From Candidatus Kuenenia stuttgartensis (GTDB lineage Bacteria > Planctomycetota > Planctomycetia > Pirellulales > UBA1268): a DNA stretch of 27,412 bases. The position numbers and the translations under genes were made by a program. Position 1 is the stretch's first letter. The number at the start of each line of letters is the position of its first letter. Below the pieces are notes generated by a model, which was not told the origin of the DNA, did no database searches, and worked only from the letters and a program-made list of their open reading frames with translations. This document shows, piece by piece, positions 7,944 through 16,262 of this stretch. The stretch is taken from the NCBI GenBank assembly GCA_945876515.1, contig CAMCPF010000002.1, positions 1-27,412 of the forward strand. Direction: 5' to 3'.

Positions 7944-8296
7944 GGTGCGTCTCCTCCTTGCCTGGGCCGCCGCCGACCCGCGACCCCCCATCGCTCGGCG
8001 CGCACGGGAAGCGGCGCCGAACGGGTGGGGAACACGCGAACCGAAGACGGTGATGGACTCGCGTACCGGCCTGCCGTGCGGGAGACGCCTTGCCAGATCG
8101 CCCGCACGAGCAAGCCTACGAGCCGCGGCAAGTCGGCACGGAGATCCGGGCTGTCCGGCCCGGTTTTCCGCATCCGACTCTTTGTCGCGGCAGGGAGAGA
8201 TACGTCGCCCGGCTGCGGTTCGTTCGCGCCCTGGGGAAATTTTTCACGGGCCAGGACCCACCGGGGGTAATCTGCCGCCGTTCCCGGAGGATGCTG
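7944..8296. other. 353-base divergent intergenic region
   Basis: Gap between the XRE-type regulator (minus) and the ygfZ-like gene (plus). It holds both ribosome binding sites and must hold both promoters. The only AT-rich patch is around 8234-8246 (GGGAAATTTTTCAC). I found no convincing -35/-10 pair, hairpin terminator or conserved small ORF. The open plus frame starting at 8090 is basic and unlike the YgfZ family, so it is treated as non-coding. Confidence 0.5.
8286..8290 (+). promoter_or_regulatory. Ribosome binding site that selects the GTG start of the ygfZ-like gene
   Basis: GGAGG directly abuts an ATG (8291) with no spacer, which is too close for initiation. Six bases further on is the in-frame GTG at 8297, at ideal spacing. 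The GTG is therefore preferred as the start. Confidence 0.55.
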
Positions 8297-9286
8297 GTGT
8301 CAGAGTCACATGAAATCACCGCTGCCGGAGCCGCGCCCGCCCAGACGGCGGCGGCTTGGGCGCCGCGGCCGTTCGGCCTCCTCGTGGCCTCGGGCGGCGA
8401 CGCGGTACGGTTCGTGGACAACTTCACCACGGCGGCCGTCTCGGCCCTCGCCTGCGGTGGCGGCAGCGAGGCCTTCTTCACCGACGCCCGCGGGCAGGTG
8501 CTCGCCCTCGCGACGATCCTCAGGACAGAGACCGGGCTGCTGGTGGTCACGCCCCCAGGCCTGGCCGTGACGCTCCGCGATCACCTCGAGCACTACCACA
8601 TCCGCGAGGCGGTCGAGTTGCGTGACGCCTCGGCGGACACGACCGCGTTCCTCGTCGCCGGCCCGCAAGCCGCCGCCGCCGTCGCGCGACTCAGCGGCTC
8701 CGAGCCGCCCGGCGACACGCTGGCGCACCGGGCCGTCGAGCTTGGCGGTGTCGCTGCACGAATCGTTCGGGTGGCAGGCCAGGGAGCCGCTGGCTACTGG
8801 ATCCTGACGGATGCGACCGCCACCGCCGCCGTCACGAGGCTGCTGGCTGACGCCCTGCCCCGCGCCGATGACGCGGAGCTCGAGTCGCTGCGGCTGGAGG
8901 ACCGCTACCCGGCGGCGGCCGACATTCCTTCCAAAACGCTCCCGCAAGAGCTCGGCCGCGACGCCCGCGCTATCTCATTCACCAAGGGCTGCTATCTCGG
9001 GCAGGAGACGGTGGCCCGGCTCGACGCCCTCGGTCACGTCAATCGGCGGCTCGTGCTGCTGGCAATCGACGCCCCCGAGCCACCGGCCGTGCCCGCGACC
9101 GTCACGCTCGACGGGGCAGAAGTGGGCCTGCTCACGTCCGCCGCCCGCTCGCCGCTCACCGGTGGGCCGGTGGGGCTGGGACTCGTGCAAGTCAAGGCGC
9201 TGGCGGCGGGTGAGCTGCGGGTGGCAAACGCCGTGGCGCGGGGAGCGCCGGCCCTGAAGGGCGGGCCTGACGAAGGAGGCCGTTGA
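8297..9286 (+). CDS. ygfZ: Folate-binding protein YgfZ/GcvT-fold (Fe-S cluster maintenance)
   Basis: YgfZ-type tetrahydrofolate-binding protein, related to the glycine cleavage T protein, that supports repair or assembly of certain [4Fe-4S] enzymes. The decisive motif is FTKGCYLGQETVARL at about residue 228, matching the K-G-C-Y-x-G-Q-E signature with its functional Cys. Supporting blocks are FVDNFTTAAVSAL near the N-terminus, RLEDRYPAAADIPSKTLPQE just before the signature, and a C-terminal beta-barrel region (VGLLTSAARSPLTGGPVGLG). The 329-residue length fits. The start at 8297 follows from the ribosome binding site. It is followed three bases later by a Nudix hydrolase, so the two are almost certainly co-transcribed. 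Confidence 0.88.
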   Translation: MSESHEITAAGAAPAQTAAAWAPRPFGLLVASGGDAVRFVDNFTTAAVSALACGGGSEAFFTDARGQVLALATILRTETGLLVVTPPGLAVTLRDHLEHYHIREAVELRDASADTTAFLVAGPQAAAAVARLSGSEPPGDTLAHRAVELGGVAARIVRVAGQGAAGYWILTDATATAAVTRLLADALPRADDAELESLRLEDRYPAAADIPSKTLPQELGRDARAISFTKGCYLGQETVARLDALGHVNRRLVLLAIDAPEPPAVPATVTLDGAEVGLLTSAARSPLTGGPVGLGLVQVKALAAGELRVANAVARGAPALKGGPDEGGR

Positions 9287-9289
9287 TTC

Positions 9290-9892
9290 ATGACGAGCCA
9301 AGCCGACGAGCGGGTGCTGTTTACGGCCCGCCGGTTTCGTGTCGAACGGGTGCCGCAGCCCTGCGCCGACGGCAGCGTGCGGGAGCGCGAGGTTGTGATC
9401 CATCCCGGCAGCGTGGTGGTGGTGCCGATGGTGTCGGCCGACGCCGTCTGCCTGGTGGAGGTGGTCCGCGTGGCCGTGGGCGAGACGCTGCTCGAACTGC
9501 CGGCCGGCACGCTCGACCGCGACGAGCCACCGCTGGCGACCGCGGCCCGCGAACTGGCGGAGGAGACGGGCTACCGGGCGGGCCGCATCGAGCCAGCCGG
9601 AGCCTTTTGGATGTCGCCCGGCATCCTCCGCGAGCGCATGCACCTGTTCGTGGCCCACGACCTCGTCGCCGGCGAGCAGGCGCTCGAGCCGGGCGAGTTG
9701 ATCCAGCCCCGGGTCGTGCCCTGGCAGGAGGCGGTGGCGATGTGTCTCGACGGGCGGATCTTCGACGCCAAGAGCGTCGCGGGCATCCTGCTCCACGACG
9801 CCCGCCGTCGCGGGACGGAAGGCTTGGCCGGCGGGTCTCAGCGGGCCGCTGATCCGGCCGGTTCGGCCGGTTCGACGGCCACCTCCGGCTGA
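9290..9892 (+). CDS. Nudix hydrolase, ADP-ribose pyrophosphatase-like
   Basis: Nudix hydrolases split nucleoside diphosphates linked to another group. This 200-residue protein has a complete Nudix box at residues 73-95: GTLDRDEPPLATAARELAEE, then TGY, giving G-x5-E-x7-R-E-x-x-E-E-x-G with all metal-binding Glu residues. The LLELPAGTLD segment just before it is typical of the ADP-ribose pyrophosphatase (NudF/NUDT5) subgroup, as is the FWMSPGILRERMHLFVA block after it. The last ~25 residues are Ala/Gly/Ser-rich and probably disordered. GGAGG lies 10 bases before the ATG. It follows ygfZ closely. Its 3' end overlaps the convergent flippase-like gene by 55 bases, and this overlap lies entirely in the low-complexity tails of both proteins. 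The substrate is inferred from the subgroup. Confidence 0.88.
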   Translation: MTSQADERVLFTARRFRVERVPQPCADGSVREREVVIHPGSVVVVPMVSADAVCLVEVVRVAVGETLLELPAGTLDRDEPPLATAARELAEETGYRAGRIEPAGAFWMSPGILRERMHLFVAHDLVAGEQALEPGELIQPRVVPWQEAVAMCLDGRIFDAKSVAGILLHDARRRGTEGLAGGSQRAADPAGSAGSTATSG

Positions 9893-10872
9893 CGCTCGAG
9901 CAGGAACAAGACGCCCCCGACCAGGCCGGCGAGCAACGTGCACATGCCCCACAAGAGGCCGATCGCGACGCCGGCCTCCGGGGAAACGCCGTAGCCTCGC
10001 AGCAGATACTCGATCGTGTTCTCTCGCACCCCGAAGCCACCGAGGCTGATCGGCAGCACCATCGCCAGCGCCACGAGTGGAACGACCGACAGCCAGACGA
10101 GTGCCGGCTGCACGACCCCGAGCGCACGGGCGACGAGCACCACGGCCGCGACGCCAGCCAGCTGCACGACGAAGCTCCAGCCGACCGCGAGGAGGACGAG
10201 GCTCGGCCGCTGCCGGTACGGCAGCAGCCGAGCGACGAAGTCGCGCGCCGAGCCCGCTGGCAGCGCCGCATGAACGCGGTCGAGCATCGCCAGGGCGAGC
10301 CCGAATCCCGCCAGCACGGCTGCCAGCAGGCCGGCGAAGACGGCGGCCGTGGCCGGCGTACCCAGCGAGTTGTTCCGCGCGATCACCGCGGTGCCAACGA
10401 GCACGGCCAATGCCGACAGGCCGGTGAGTCGGTCGGCGAGCACCGAGCACCCGGCCAGCAGCCGGAGCCGTGTCGATGAGCCGATCCGCACGGCCTTGAC
10501 CACGTCGCCGCCGATGCTGGAAGGGAGGCAGAGACTGAAGAACATGCCTTCGAAGAACCGGCGGACGAAAAACCGGTTGGGGAAGTCGAATCCGAGCGGC
10601 CGCGCCAGCGCGGCCCAGCGCATGCCGGCCACGACCTGGCCGACCAGCGTGACCGCGAGCGCGGCCAGCCACCACGACCACTCGGCTTCGGCCAGCAGGT
10701 CGAGGAACAGGCGCCACTTGTCCTCCGTCTGCTCACCCTCCGCCGGCTTGCCCTTGCCGATCCCGACGATGGCCCACGCCATCAGCCCCACGGTGACCGC
10801 GACGCGCAGCAGCAGACTGAGCCAGCCGGACCACCGGCGCGGGGGCGGGGATGAGGGGGTGACGTCGGGCAT
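9838..10872 (-). CDS. UPF0104/LPG-synthase-TM family membrane protein (flippase-like)
   Basis: A 344-residue polytopic inner-membrane protein of the lysylphosphatidylglycerol-synthase transmembrane family (UPF0104, YbhN/AglD-like). Visible hydrophobic helices include LLLRVAVTVGLMAWAIVGIG, WWLAALAVTLVGQVVAGM, ALAVLVGTAVIA, AAVFAGLLAAVLAGFGLALA and later ones near the C-terminus. The family blocks are present: FFSLCLPSSIGGDVVKAVRI in the first half, and LPISLGGFGVRENTIEYLL followed by GVAIGLLWGM in the second. Family members act in lipid or lipid-linked glycan handling; the substrate is unknown here. The ATG at 10872 is chosen; a Met ten residues upstream is possible and neither has a clear ribosome binding site. 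It diverges from the prepilin-peptidase homologue across 79 bases. Confidence 0.82.
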   Translation of the reverse strand: MPDVTPSSPPPRRWSGWLSLLLRVAVTVGLMAWAIVGIGKGKPAEGEQTEDKWRLFLDLLAEAEWSWWLAALAVTLVGQVVAGMRWAALARPLGFDFPNRFFVRRFFEGMFFSLCLPSSIGGDVVKAVRIGSSTRLRLLAGCSVLADRLTGLSALAVLVGTAVIARNNSLGTPATAAVFAGLLAAVLAGFGLALAMLDRVHAALPAGSARDFVARLLPYRQRPSLVLLAVGWSFVVQLAGVAAVVLVARALGVVQPALVWLSVVPLVALAMVLPISLGGFGVRENTIEYLLRGYGVSPEAGVAIGLLWGMCTLLAGLVGGVLFLLERQPEVAVEPAEPAGSAAR

Positions 10873-10951
10873 GGAAAACACGGGCGGCGTCGGGCGGCGC
10901 ATCCGGAGGGCGGGTACCCTACCCGAAACCGTCGCATCGCTCCCAGACGAC

Positions 10952-11866
10952 ATGCCCAGCCCCCTCCTCCTCGATCGGATTGCCGGCTGGCCGTGGGCCG
11001 AGACGGCGACGACCCTGTTTGGCTTCGCCTGGGGCGCGATGCTCGGCAGTTTCCTGAACGTGGTCGCCCATCGGCTGCCGCGGGGCGAGTCGCTCGCTCG
11101 CCATCGCTCCCGCTGCCCCCGCTGCGGAGCGGCCATCCGCGCCCGAGACAACGTGCCCGTCATTGGCTGGCTGTGGCTGCGGGGACGGTGCCGCGACTGC
11201 GGTGAGCCGATCGCCGCCCGCTACCCGCTGGTCGAGGCCGGCTGCGGCCTACTCGTGATGGCCGTCGTCTGGGCCGAGCTGGTGGGCGGCGGACGATGGC
11301 TGCCCCGGTCGAGCGAGGCGTTTGCGTCCGGCATCGACCGCCTGCTGCGGGGCGACTGGTCGCTCCTGCTTACCTGTGGACTGCACACGGCGGTGGTGCT
11401 CACGGTCGTGACCTGGAGCCTGCTCGACCTGGACGGAACGCAACCGGCTCGGCCGCCGGCCGCGCTTCCGATCGCCATCGTGCTGACCGTCGTCGCCTTG
11501 ATGCCCGCAAGTGGTCCGGGCGGCGTACTCCCGGATGGTGCCGACTGGCCGCCGGAATGGCCTCGCGGGCAGGTCGTGATCGCGTCGGCGACGGGTGCGC
11601 TCGCCGGCTGGGCGCTCGGTCGGGGTGGAGCGACCGCCGGGATCCGATGCGGCCTGCCACTCCTGGGAAGTGTCCTCGGTTGGCAGCTTGTGGCGGTCGT
11701 TGCCGTGGCAACGACCGCGGCCATGCGGGCGGCCAAGGCGGCCCGCGTCGTCCCCAGAGCCGCCGCCGGGTTGGTGCTAGCAGCGCTGGGCACGTTGGGG
11801 ATCGCGTTCCAGGGCCCGCTGCAGAAGGTCGCGGGTACGACCTTCCAGGCAATCTTCGGCCCGTGA
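10952..11866 (+). CDS. Prepilin peptidase (A24) homologue with degenerate catalytic half
   Basis: 304-residue membrane protein related to type IV prepilin peptidase/N-methyltransferase (PilD/GspO). The N-terminal domain is well kept: GSFLNVVAHRLPRGESLARH, then CPRCGAAIRARDNVPVIGW and CRDCGEPIAARYPLVEA, including both CxxC pairs (Cys55/58, Cys80/83). The A24 peptidase half has a possible first aspartate in LLDLDGTQP (159/161). The second motif G-x-G-D appears to be replaced: the stretch aligning with it reads TAGIRCGLPLLGSVLGWQ, with no Asp. The protein may thus have lost peptidase activity. The ATG at 10952 is chosen because the upstream frame runs antisense through the flippase-like gene. 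No pilin genes are nearby. Confidence 0.78.
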   Translation: MPSPLLLDRIAGWPWAETATTLFGFAWGAMLGSFLNVVAHRLPRGESLARHRSRCPRCGAAIRARDNVPVIGWLWLRGRCRDCGEPIAARYPLVEAGCGLLVMAVVWAELVGGGRWLPRSSEAFASGIDRLLRGDWSLLLTCGLHTAVVLTVVTWSLLDLDGTQPARPPAALPIAIVLTVVALMPASGPGGVLPDGADWPPEWPRGQVVIASATGALAGWALGRGGATAGIRCGLPLLGSVLGWQLVAVVAVATTAAMRAAKAARVVPRAAAGLVLAALGTLGIAFQGPLQKVAGTTFQAIFGP

Positions 11867-11986
11867 CCATTCCGGGCCACGGACTCCCGTTCGCCGCTGC
11901 CGGAAAGGTGCTCGCGTTATTCTCATGGAAACGAGAGAAAGGCTCGTTAAGATAACTGGGGTTCTGGCGTTGTACGGGAATCAGCC

Positions 11987-13123
11987 ATGTCGTCTTCTTC
12001 GCCGATCATGCCGGTCGGTCCTGGACAGCCCGCCACCCATCAAGCCGAATCGCCCCGGAGGATTCGGGACGCCGTCCCGGCTGCCCCTGACGAGGGGCTG
12101 GTCGCAGGCGCCCGGCGGCGAGCGGCGGCCTGGGTTCACGACCTCGCTTCACCGGACGAATGGCTGCCGTGGGCCGGCATCGCGGCGCTCACCGCGGCCC
12201 TCCTCTACAGCTATTTGCCCTCGCTCGCGCTCCTGCCCTCGATCTGGGCCGATCCGCAATACCAGCATGGCTGGATCGTGCCCCTCCTGAGCGTGATGCT
12301 CTTGTTTTGGTGGCGGCAGCCGGTCGGGGCCGTCTCCGGGTCGGCACGCCTCGCCGGGCTCGGACTCCTGGCGGCGAGCCTCGTTATCCGGCTCGGGTTC
12401 GCCTACTTCCGCGTCAAGACATTCGACATGTACACGTTTGTGCCGGCGCTGGCGGGCACTTTCCTGATGGCAGGCGGCTGGAGCGTGTTCCGCTGGGCGT
12501 GGATCCCGATCGCCCTCTTGATCTTCATGTATCCGCTCCCGGAAGGGCACCAGCGGTATCTCACCGGCCCGTTGCAAAACTTCAACACGACCGTGGCCAC
12601 CTTCCTGCTGCAGACGCTGGGTTTCGACGCCCTGCAAAGCGGCAATCTGATCCAGCTCGGTGAGGACCACGTCATGAACGTGGTGGACGCCTGCGCGGGG
12701 CTGAAGATGCTGACGATCTTCGTCTGGCTGGCCGCGGTGGTCATCGCGGTGGCCGGACTGCAGTGGTGGGAAAACCTGGTGATCGCCGTCAGTGCGATCC
12801 CGATGGCGATCCTGGCCAACACCCTGCGGATCACGGCCGCCGGCATGCTCTACGCGGTCTCACCCGAGATGGCCGAAGGCTTCCACGACAGCACGCCCGC
12901 GGCACTCCTGATGATGGGCGCGGCCGTGGGCTTCATCCTCCTCGAGATGAAACTCCTCTCCTATGTGATCGTGACCGACGACTACGCGCCCGCGCAGGTG
13001 ACCGTCGGCGCCCCGACCCGGCCGGCGGCGGTGCCGGCCGGCCCCCGACCTGGCTCTTTCCCGCTGATTCCTGGGGCAAACGGCTCCGGCGGGCAGCCCG
13101 GCTCCGGCGGTACAATGAGGTAG
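11987..13123 (+). CDS. Exosortase (membrane transpeptidase-like)
   Basis: Exosortases are multi-pass membrane cysteine enzymes that process C-terminal sorting signals (such as PEP-CTERM) and link proteins to the envelope, usually alongside exopolysaccharide genes. The 378-residue protein has a soluble ~55-residue N-terminus, then about eight membrane helices. The catalytic triad is visible: Cys236 in NVVDACAGLKML, Arg281 in ANTLRITAAGM and His300 in EGFHDSTPA. The early QYQHGWIVPLLSVMLLFW block is also typical. The tail after ~335 is Pro/Gly-rich. It is the first gene of a co-directional exopolysaccharide cluster, and an EpsI-type partner is encoded two genes on. It could belong to the planctomycete-type exosortase subgroup, but I do not assign a letter. 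No obvious sorting substrate lies in the window. Confidence 0.9.
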   Translation: MSSSSPIMPVGPGQPATHQAESPRRIRDAVPAAPDEGLVAGARRRAAAWVHDLASPDEWLPWAGIAALTAALLYSYLPSLALLPSIWADPQYQHGWIVPLLSVMLLFWWRQPVGAVSGSARLAGLGLLAASLVIRLGFAYFRVKTFDMYTFVPALAGTFLMAGGWSVFRWAWIPIALLIFMYPLPEGHQRYLTGPLQNFNTTVATFLLQTLGFDALQSGNLIQLGEDHVMNVVDACAGLKMLTIFVWLAAVVIAVAGLQWWENLVIAVSAIPMAILANTLRITAAGMLYAVSPEMAEGFHDSTPAALLMMGAAVGFILLEMKLLSYVIVTDDYAPAQVTVGAPTRPAAVPAGPRPGSFPLIPGANGSGGQPGSGGTMR

Positions 13124-13163
13124 AGTTGAAGGATTCGAGGACAGGCGGACGAACGCCGGCACG

Positions 13164-15413
13164 ATGAGCGATACGCACCACGCAACGACGGACGGCTCGG
13201 GGGCGGCTGCCACCGTTGGAGCCGACCCGCGCGCGGGGATGCTCGCGCCGATCCGCGACAATGAACTGCTCGTTCCCTCCACGACCTCGCACCTGCCCGG
13301 ACCGCCGGCGGCGCTGGGCGACCCGCTGGCGGGTGGCTTGGACTACCGCCGGGCCTGGCACGCCTTCCGCCGGCGGTGGATTCCCGCGACCGTCGTGGCG
13401 CTCACGCTCGCCACGCTGGCGGGCCTGCTGACCTTCCTCTTCCTGCCGCGTGGCTTCGAGGCCGTCGCCTGGCTGCGTGTACGCGACAAGTCGGGCATGT
13501 TCGGGGCGGGCGTCGGCCGCGACAGCGCCGAGTACGAGGCCTACCGCAAGACGCAGGTGCAGCTCATCAAGAGCCCGCTCGTCCTGATGGCGGCCCTGCG
13601 CCGCTCCGGCGTCAACTCCCTCCAGACCTTGAAGGGGGAGGAGGACAAGGTCGGCTGGCTGATGCGCAACGTGCAGGTCTCCGCGCCGATGGAGTCCGAG
13701 GTGCTGCAGGTGCGGCTCCGCGGAGAGGATCCCCGGGAGATCACCACGATCGTCAACGCGGTGACGACCGCCTACCTCAACGACGTTGTCAACAAGGAGA
13801 AGGCCGAGCGACTCGCCCGCCGGGACACGCTCGAAAAGAAGTACAAGGAGAACATGGCGGACATCCGCAGCCGCCTCGACACCTACCACAACCTGGCCAA
13901 GACGCTCGGCACGACGGACAGCGCGGAGGTGGCCACCCAACGGGCACTCCTGCTCGACCACCTCGGCACGCTCCGGGCTCAGCAGACCCAGCTCCAGCGG
14001 GACATCGCCATGGTCGATGCCGAACTGGCCGTGATGGACGCCAAGGCCCGCGGTGAGATCACGCTCGAGCAGTCGGTGCCCGAGGAGATGGTCGATGCGA
14101 TGGTCCTCCGCGACCCGCAGTTCGTCGAGCTGCGCGACCGGCTGGCCGGTATCGAAGAGGCGATGCTCTATCAGTCGCAGCGGAGCGCCCGCGGGCCCAA
14201 CGACCCGGCCGTCAAGAAGCTGCAGGACATGCGAGACGGTCTTCTCGCGCGGATGGAGCAGCGGCGCGAGGATCTGAAGCCCCAGCTCATCACCCAGCTG
14301 TCGATGGAGGCCGCCGGCCGGCGGACCGGTGCGGCCGCCGAGAGCCCGGTCGTGCTGCGGATGCGGCGGGAGATCATGGCCCGCCAGCTGGAGGAGGCGA
14401 CCAAGGACTTCGACGAGGTGGCCGACGAGGTCAAGCAGCTCGGCCAGGCCAACGCCGACCTGATGGCCCGGCGCCAGGAGATCGAGCAGCTCACCAAGGT
14501 CACCGACGAGATGGGCATGCGGCTCAACGCCACCGAGATCGACATCGCGATGCCCAACCGCGTCGAACTGATCGAGGAGGCGAGTGTGCCGGAAGGCAGC
14601 GACGAACTGTTCCGGACGATGCTGACGGTGCTGGCGACGGCCGCGGGGCTCGTGCTCGGCGGCGGATCGGTCGTGGCTCTCGAGTACCTCCGCGACCGGC
14701 TCAGCACGGCCGACGAGGTGCCCCAGCGGCTCGGCCTGCGGGTGATCGGCACGGTTCCGCGGATCACCCGCCGGACCAATCCCGGCCACGTTGCCGAACG
14801 GGTCGATGGCGTGCGGGCGGTGATCTCGCAGACGGGCCGCGAGGCACCCAAGGTGATCCTGGTCACCAGCGCCGTCGAGCACGAGGGAAAGACGACCTTC
14901 GCCTCCCAGCTGGCCGCCAGCCTCGCGCGAACCGGCAAGCGGACGCTTCTCCTCGACGGCGACCTCCGGCACCCGAACGTCCACCTCGCCCTCGGCCTCG
15001 ACCTGCGGTCCGGCCTGCCGGAGTTGCTGCGGGGCGAGATCTCCAACGACGAAGCAGTGCAGCCCACGGGCGTCGAGGGACTGTTCGCCGTCACCGGCGG
15101 CGCCTGCGACTACGCGGCGATCACGGCCCTCTCTCGCAGCGTCACCGCCCAGGTGCTCGCCGGATTCCGCCAGTCATTCGACCATATCGTGATCGACGCC
15201 GGCCCTGTGCTCTCCTTCGCCGACGTGCTGCTGCTCGGTCAGGCCAGCGACGTGGCGATCGTCGCCACCATGCGGGACGTCAGCCGGGTGCCGCAGGTGA
15301 TGGCAGCCGTCGAGAAGCTGCGGTCGGTCGGCGTGAAGGTGCTCGGGGCGGTGGTCAATGGGGTCGATGACACGGCGGCGCGGCGGGAGTATGCCTCGCC
15401 GCTGACGGCCTGA
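13164..15413 (+). CDS. Polysaccharide co-polymerase/BY-kinase-like protein (Wzz-Wzc type)
   Basis: A 749-residue fusion of a Wzz-type chain-length domain with a CpsD/Wzc-type ATPase, which controls exopolysaccharide polymer length and export. The first membrane helix is at about residues 70-95 (TVVALTLATLAGLLTFLFLP). A long periplasmic coiled-coil region follows (150-470, with many heptad-like Glu/Lys/Leu stretches). The second helix is at about 485-510. The cytoplasmic ATPase has the P-loop VTSAVEHEGKTTFASQLA (Lys576), the A' motif LLLDGDLRHP (Asp598/600) and Walker B HIVIDAGPV (Asp678). The usual P-G before E-G-K is replaced by E-H. The C-terminal tail ends RREYASPLTA with a single Tyr instead of a tyrosine cluster. 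It sits 40 bases after the exosortase gene. Confidence 0.88.
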   Translation: MSDTHHATTDGSGAAATVGADPRAGMLAPIRDNELLVPSTTSHLPGPPAALGDPLAGGLDYRRAWHAFRRRWIPATVVALTLATLAGLLTFLFLPRGFEAVAWLRVRDKSGMFGAGVGRDSAEYEAYRKTQVQLIKSPLVLMAALRRSGVNSLQTLKGEEDKVGWLMRNVQVSAPMESEVLQVRLRGEDPREITTIVNAVTTAYLNDVVNKEKAERLARRDTLEKKYKENMADIRSRLDTYHNLAKTLGTTDSAEVATQRALLLDHLGTLRAQQTQLQRDIAMVDAELAVMDAKARGEITLEQSVPEEMVDAMVLRDPQFVELRDRLAGIEEAMLYQSQRSARGPNDPAVKKLQDMRDGLLARMEQRREDLKPQLITQLSMEAAGRRTGAAAESPVVLRMRREIMARQLEEATKDFDEVADEVKQLGQANADLMARRQEIEQLTKVTDEMGMRLNATEIDIAMPNRVELIEEASVPEGSDELFRTMLTVLATAAGLVLGGGSVVALEYLRDRLSTADEVPQRLGLRVIGTVPRITRRTNPGHVAERVDGVRAVISQTGREAPKVILVTSAVEHEGKTTFASQLAASLARTGKRTLLLDGDLRHPNVHLALGLDLRSGLPELLRGEISNDEAVQPTGVEGLFAVTGGACDYAAITALSRSVTAQVLAGFRQSFDHIVIDAGPVLSFADVLLLGQASDVAIVATMRDVSRVPQVMAAVEKLRSVGVKVLGAVVNGVDDTAARREYASPLTA

Positions 15414-15460
15414 GCCGGCCCCCGCGGGGCGGTATGCCGCCTGGTGGGCTCGTCTGAAGT

Positions 15461-15465
15461 GGAGG
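15461..15465 (+). promoter_or_regulatory. Ribosome binding site that selects the GTG start of the EpsI-type gene
   Basis: GGAGG is followed by eight bases and GTG at 15474. An upstream in-frame GTG (15444) lacks a comparable site and would add ten polar residues before the membrane helix. Confidence 0.55.
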
Positions 15466-15473
15466 GTGACGGT

Positions 15474-16238
15474 GTGAAGAGTTCGGGAGTGCAGCTGGCG
15501 ATCGTGGCGGCCGCCGTGGCCCTGGTCGCGGTGGCCACGGTCGTGCAGGGCCGGTGGACGGAGCGCTGGGCCCCGATCTCACGCGACGAGGTGATCGCGG
15601 CCGCCCGCCTGCTCGAGGAGCGGTTTCCGACCACGTTTGGCGAATGGGAGGCCGAGCGGGAACTCGCAAGCGATCCCAAGGAACTCGAGGCGGCCGGCGC
15701 CGTGGGCCACATCTCGCGGCTGTATCGCAACAATCGGACCAAGGCCCGGGTCTCCGCCTTCGTCGTCTGCGCCCTGCCCTATGACGCGTCGGCCCACACC
15801 CCCGACCGCTGCTACCCCGGTGCCGGCTTCACGATCGGTGAGAGCGAGCACCGCGTCAAAGTCAAATATGGAGAAGGCCGTGAGGCCGAGGCGCTGACCG
15901 GCACCTTCGCCAAGGCCGGCCAGACACTACGGATCTTCTGGAGCTACGGGGTGGCGAGCGACGCCGCTGGAGGCCAGCTCGATTGGATCGCGCCCCAACT
16001 GCCGCGCATCACCCTGAGCGGCGAGCCTTCGGTCTACAAGCTGTATGCGATCGCCGACCAGACGCGGATCGGCACGTCGCAATCGATGGTCGAGTGCGAG
16101 GGCTTCATCTCGCAGTTGGCCCCCGCCCTCGACGCGGCGCTGGCCAGAAGCGATGATCCTGCTGCTGCCTCTCCGCCGCCGGCCGAGCCGGGCGGGAGCC
16201 CGCAGCCCGCTGCGACCGACGCGGCCGCCGCGGACTGA
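15474..16238 (+). CDS. Exosortase-associated EpsI-domain protein
   Basis: A 254-residue single-pass protein: an N-terminal hydrophobic helix (VQLAIVAAAVALVAVATVVQ), then a periplasmic EpsI (DUF3485-type) domain. The diagnostic block is DASAHTPDRCYPGAGFTIGE, the H-x-P-x-x-C-Y-P-G-x-G signature of proteins encoded with exosortases. A later segment, GQTLRIFWSYGVAS, is the usual conserved beta hairpin. The last ~35 residues are Pro/Ala/Ser-rich. EpsI proteins are fused to, or encoded beside, exosortases in many exopolysaccharide clusters; their exact activity is unknown. Here it lies between the Wzc-like gene (60 bases) and gmd (24 bases), which fits one operon. The start is set by the ribosome binding site. 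Confidence 0.87.
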   Translation: MKSSGVQLAIVAAAVALVAVATVVQGRWTERWAPISRDEVIAAARLLEERFPTTFGEWEAERELASDPKELEAAGAVGHISRLYRNNRTKARVSAFVVCALPYDASAHTPDRCYPGAGFTIGESEHRVKVKYGEGREAEALTGTFAKAGQTLRIFWSYGVASDAAGGQLDWIAPQLPRITLSGEPSVYKLYAIADQTRIGTSQSMVECEGFISQLAPALDAALARSDDPAAASPPPAEPGGSPQPAATDAAAAD

Positions 16239-16262
16239 TCGAACAGCCGCAGGAAAACCCCC

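Noticed and set aside
10349..10951. 201-residue N-terminal extension of the prepilin peptidase frame
   Set aside because: Runs antisense through the flippase-like gene, has no family similarity, and the peptidase N-terminal helix starts right after the ATG at 10952.
11930..11948. Small hairpin AACGAG-N7-CTCGTT after the prepilin peptidase gene
   Set aside because: Only six base pairs and no T-tract; too weak to call a terminator or regulatory structure.
12933..14984. 683-residue minus-strand frame opposite the Wzc-like gene
   Set aside because: High GC gives long antisense frames. The plus strand has a complete family with Walker motifs, while this product has no recognisable domain and is rich in His, Arg and Leu as antisense shadows are.
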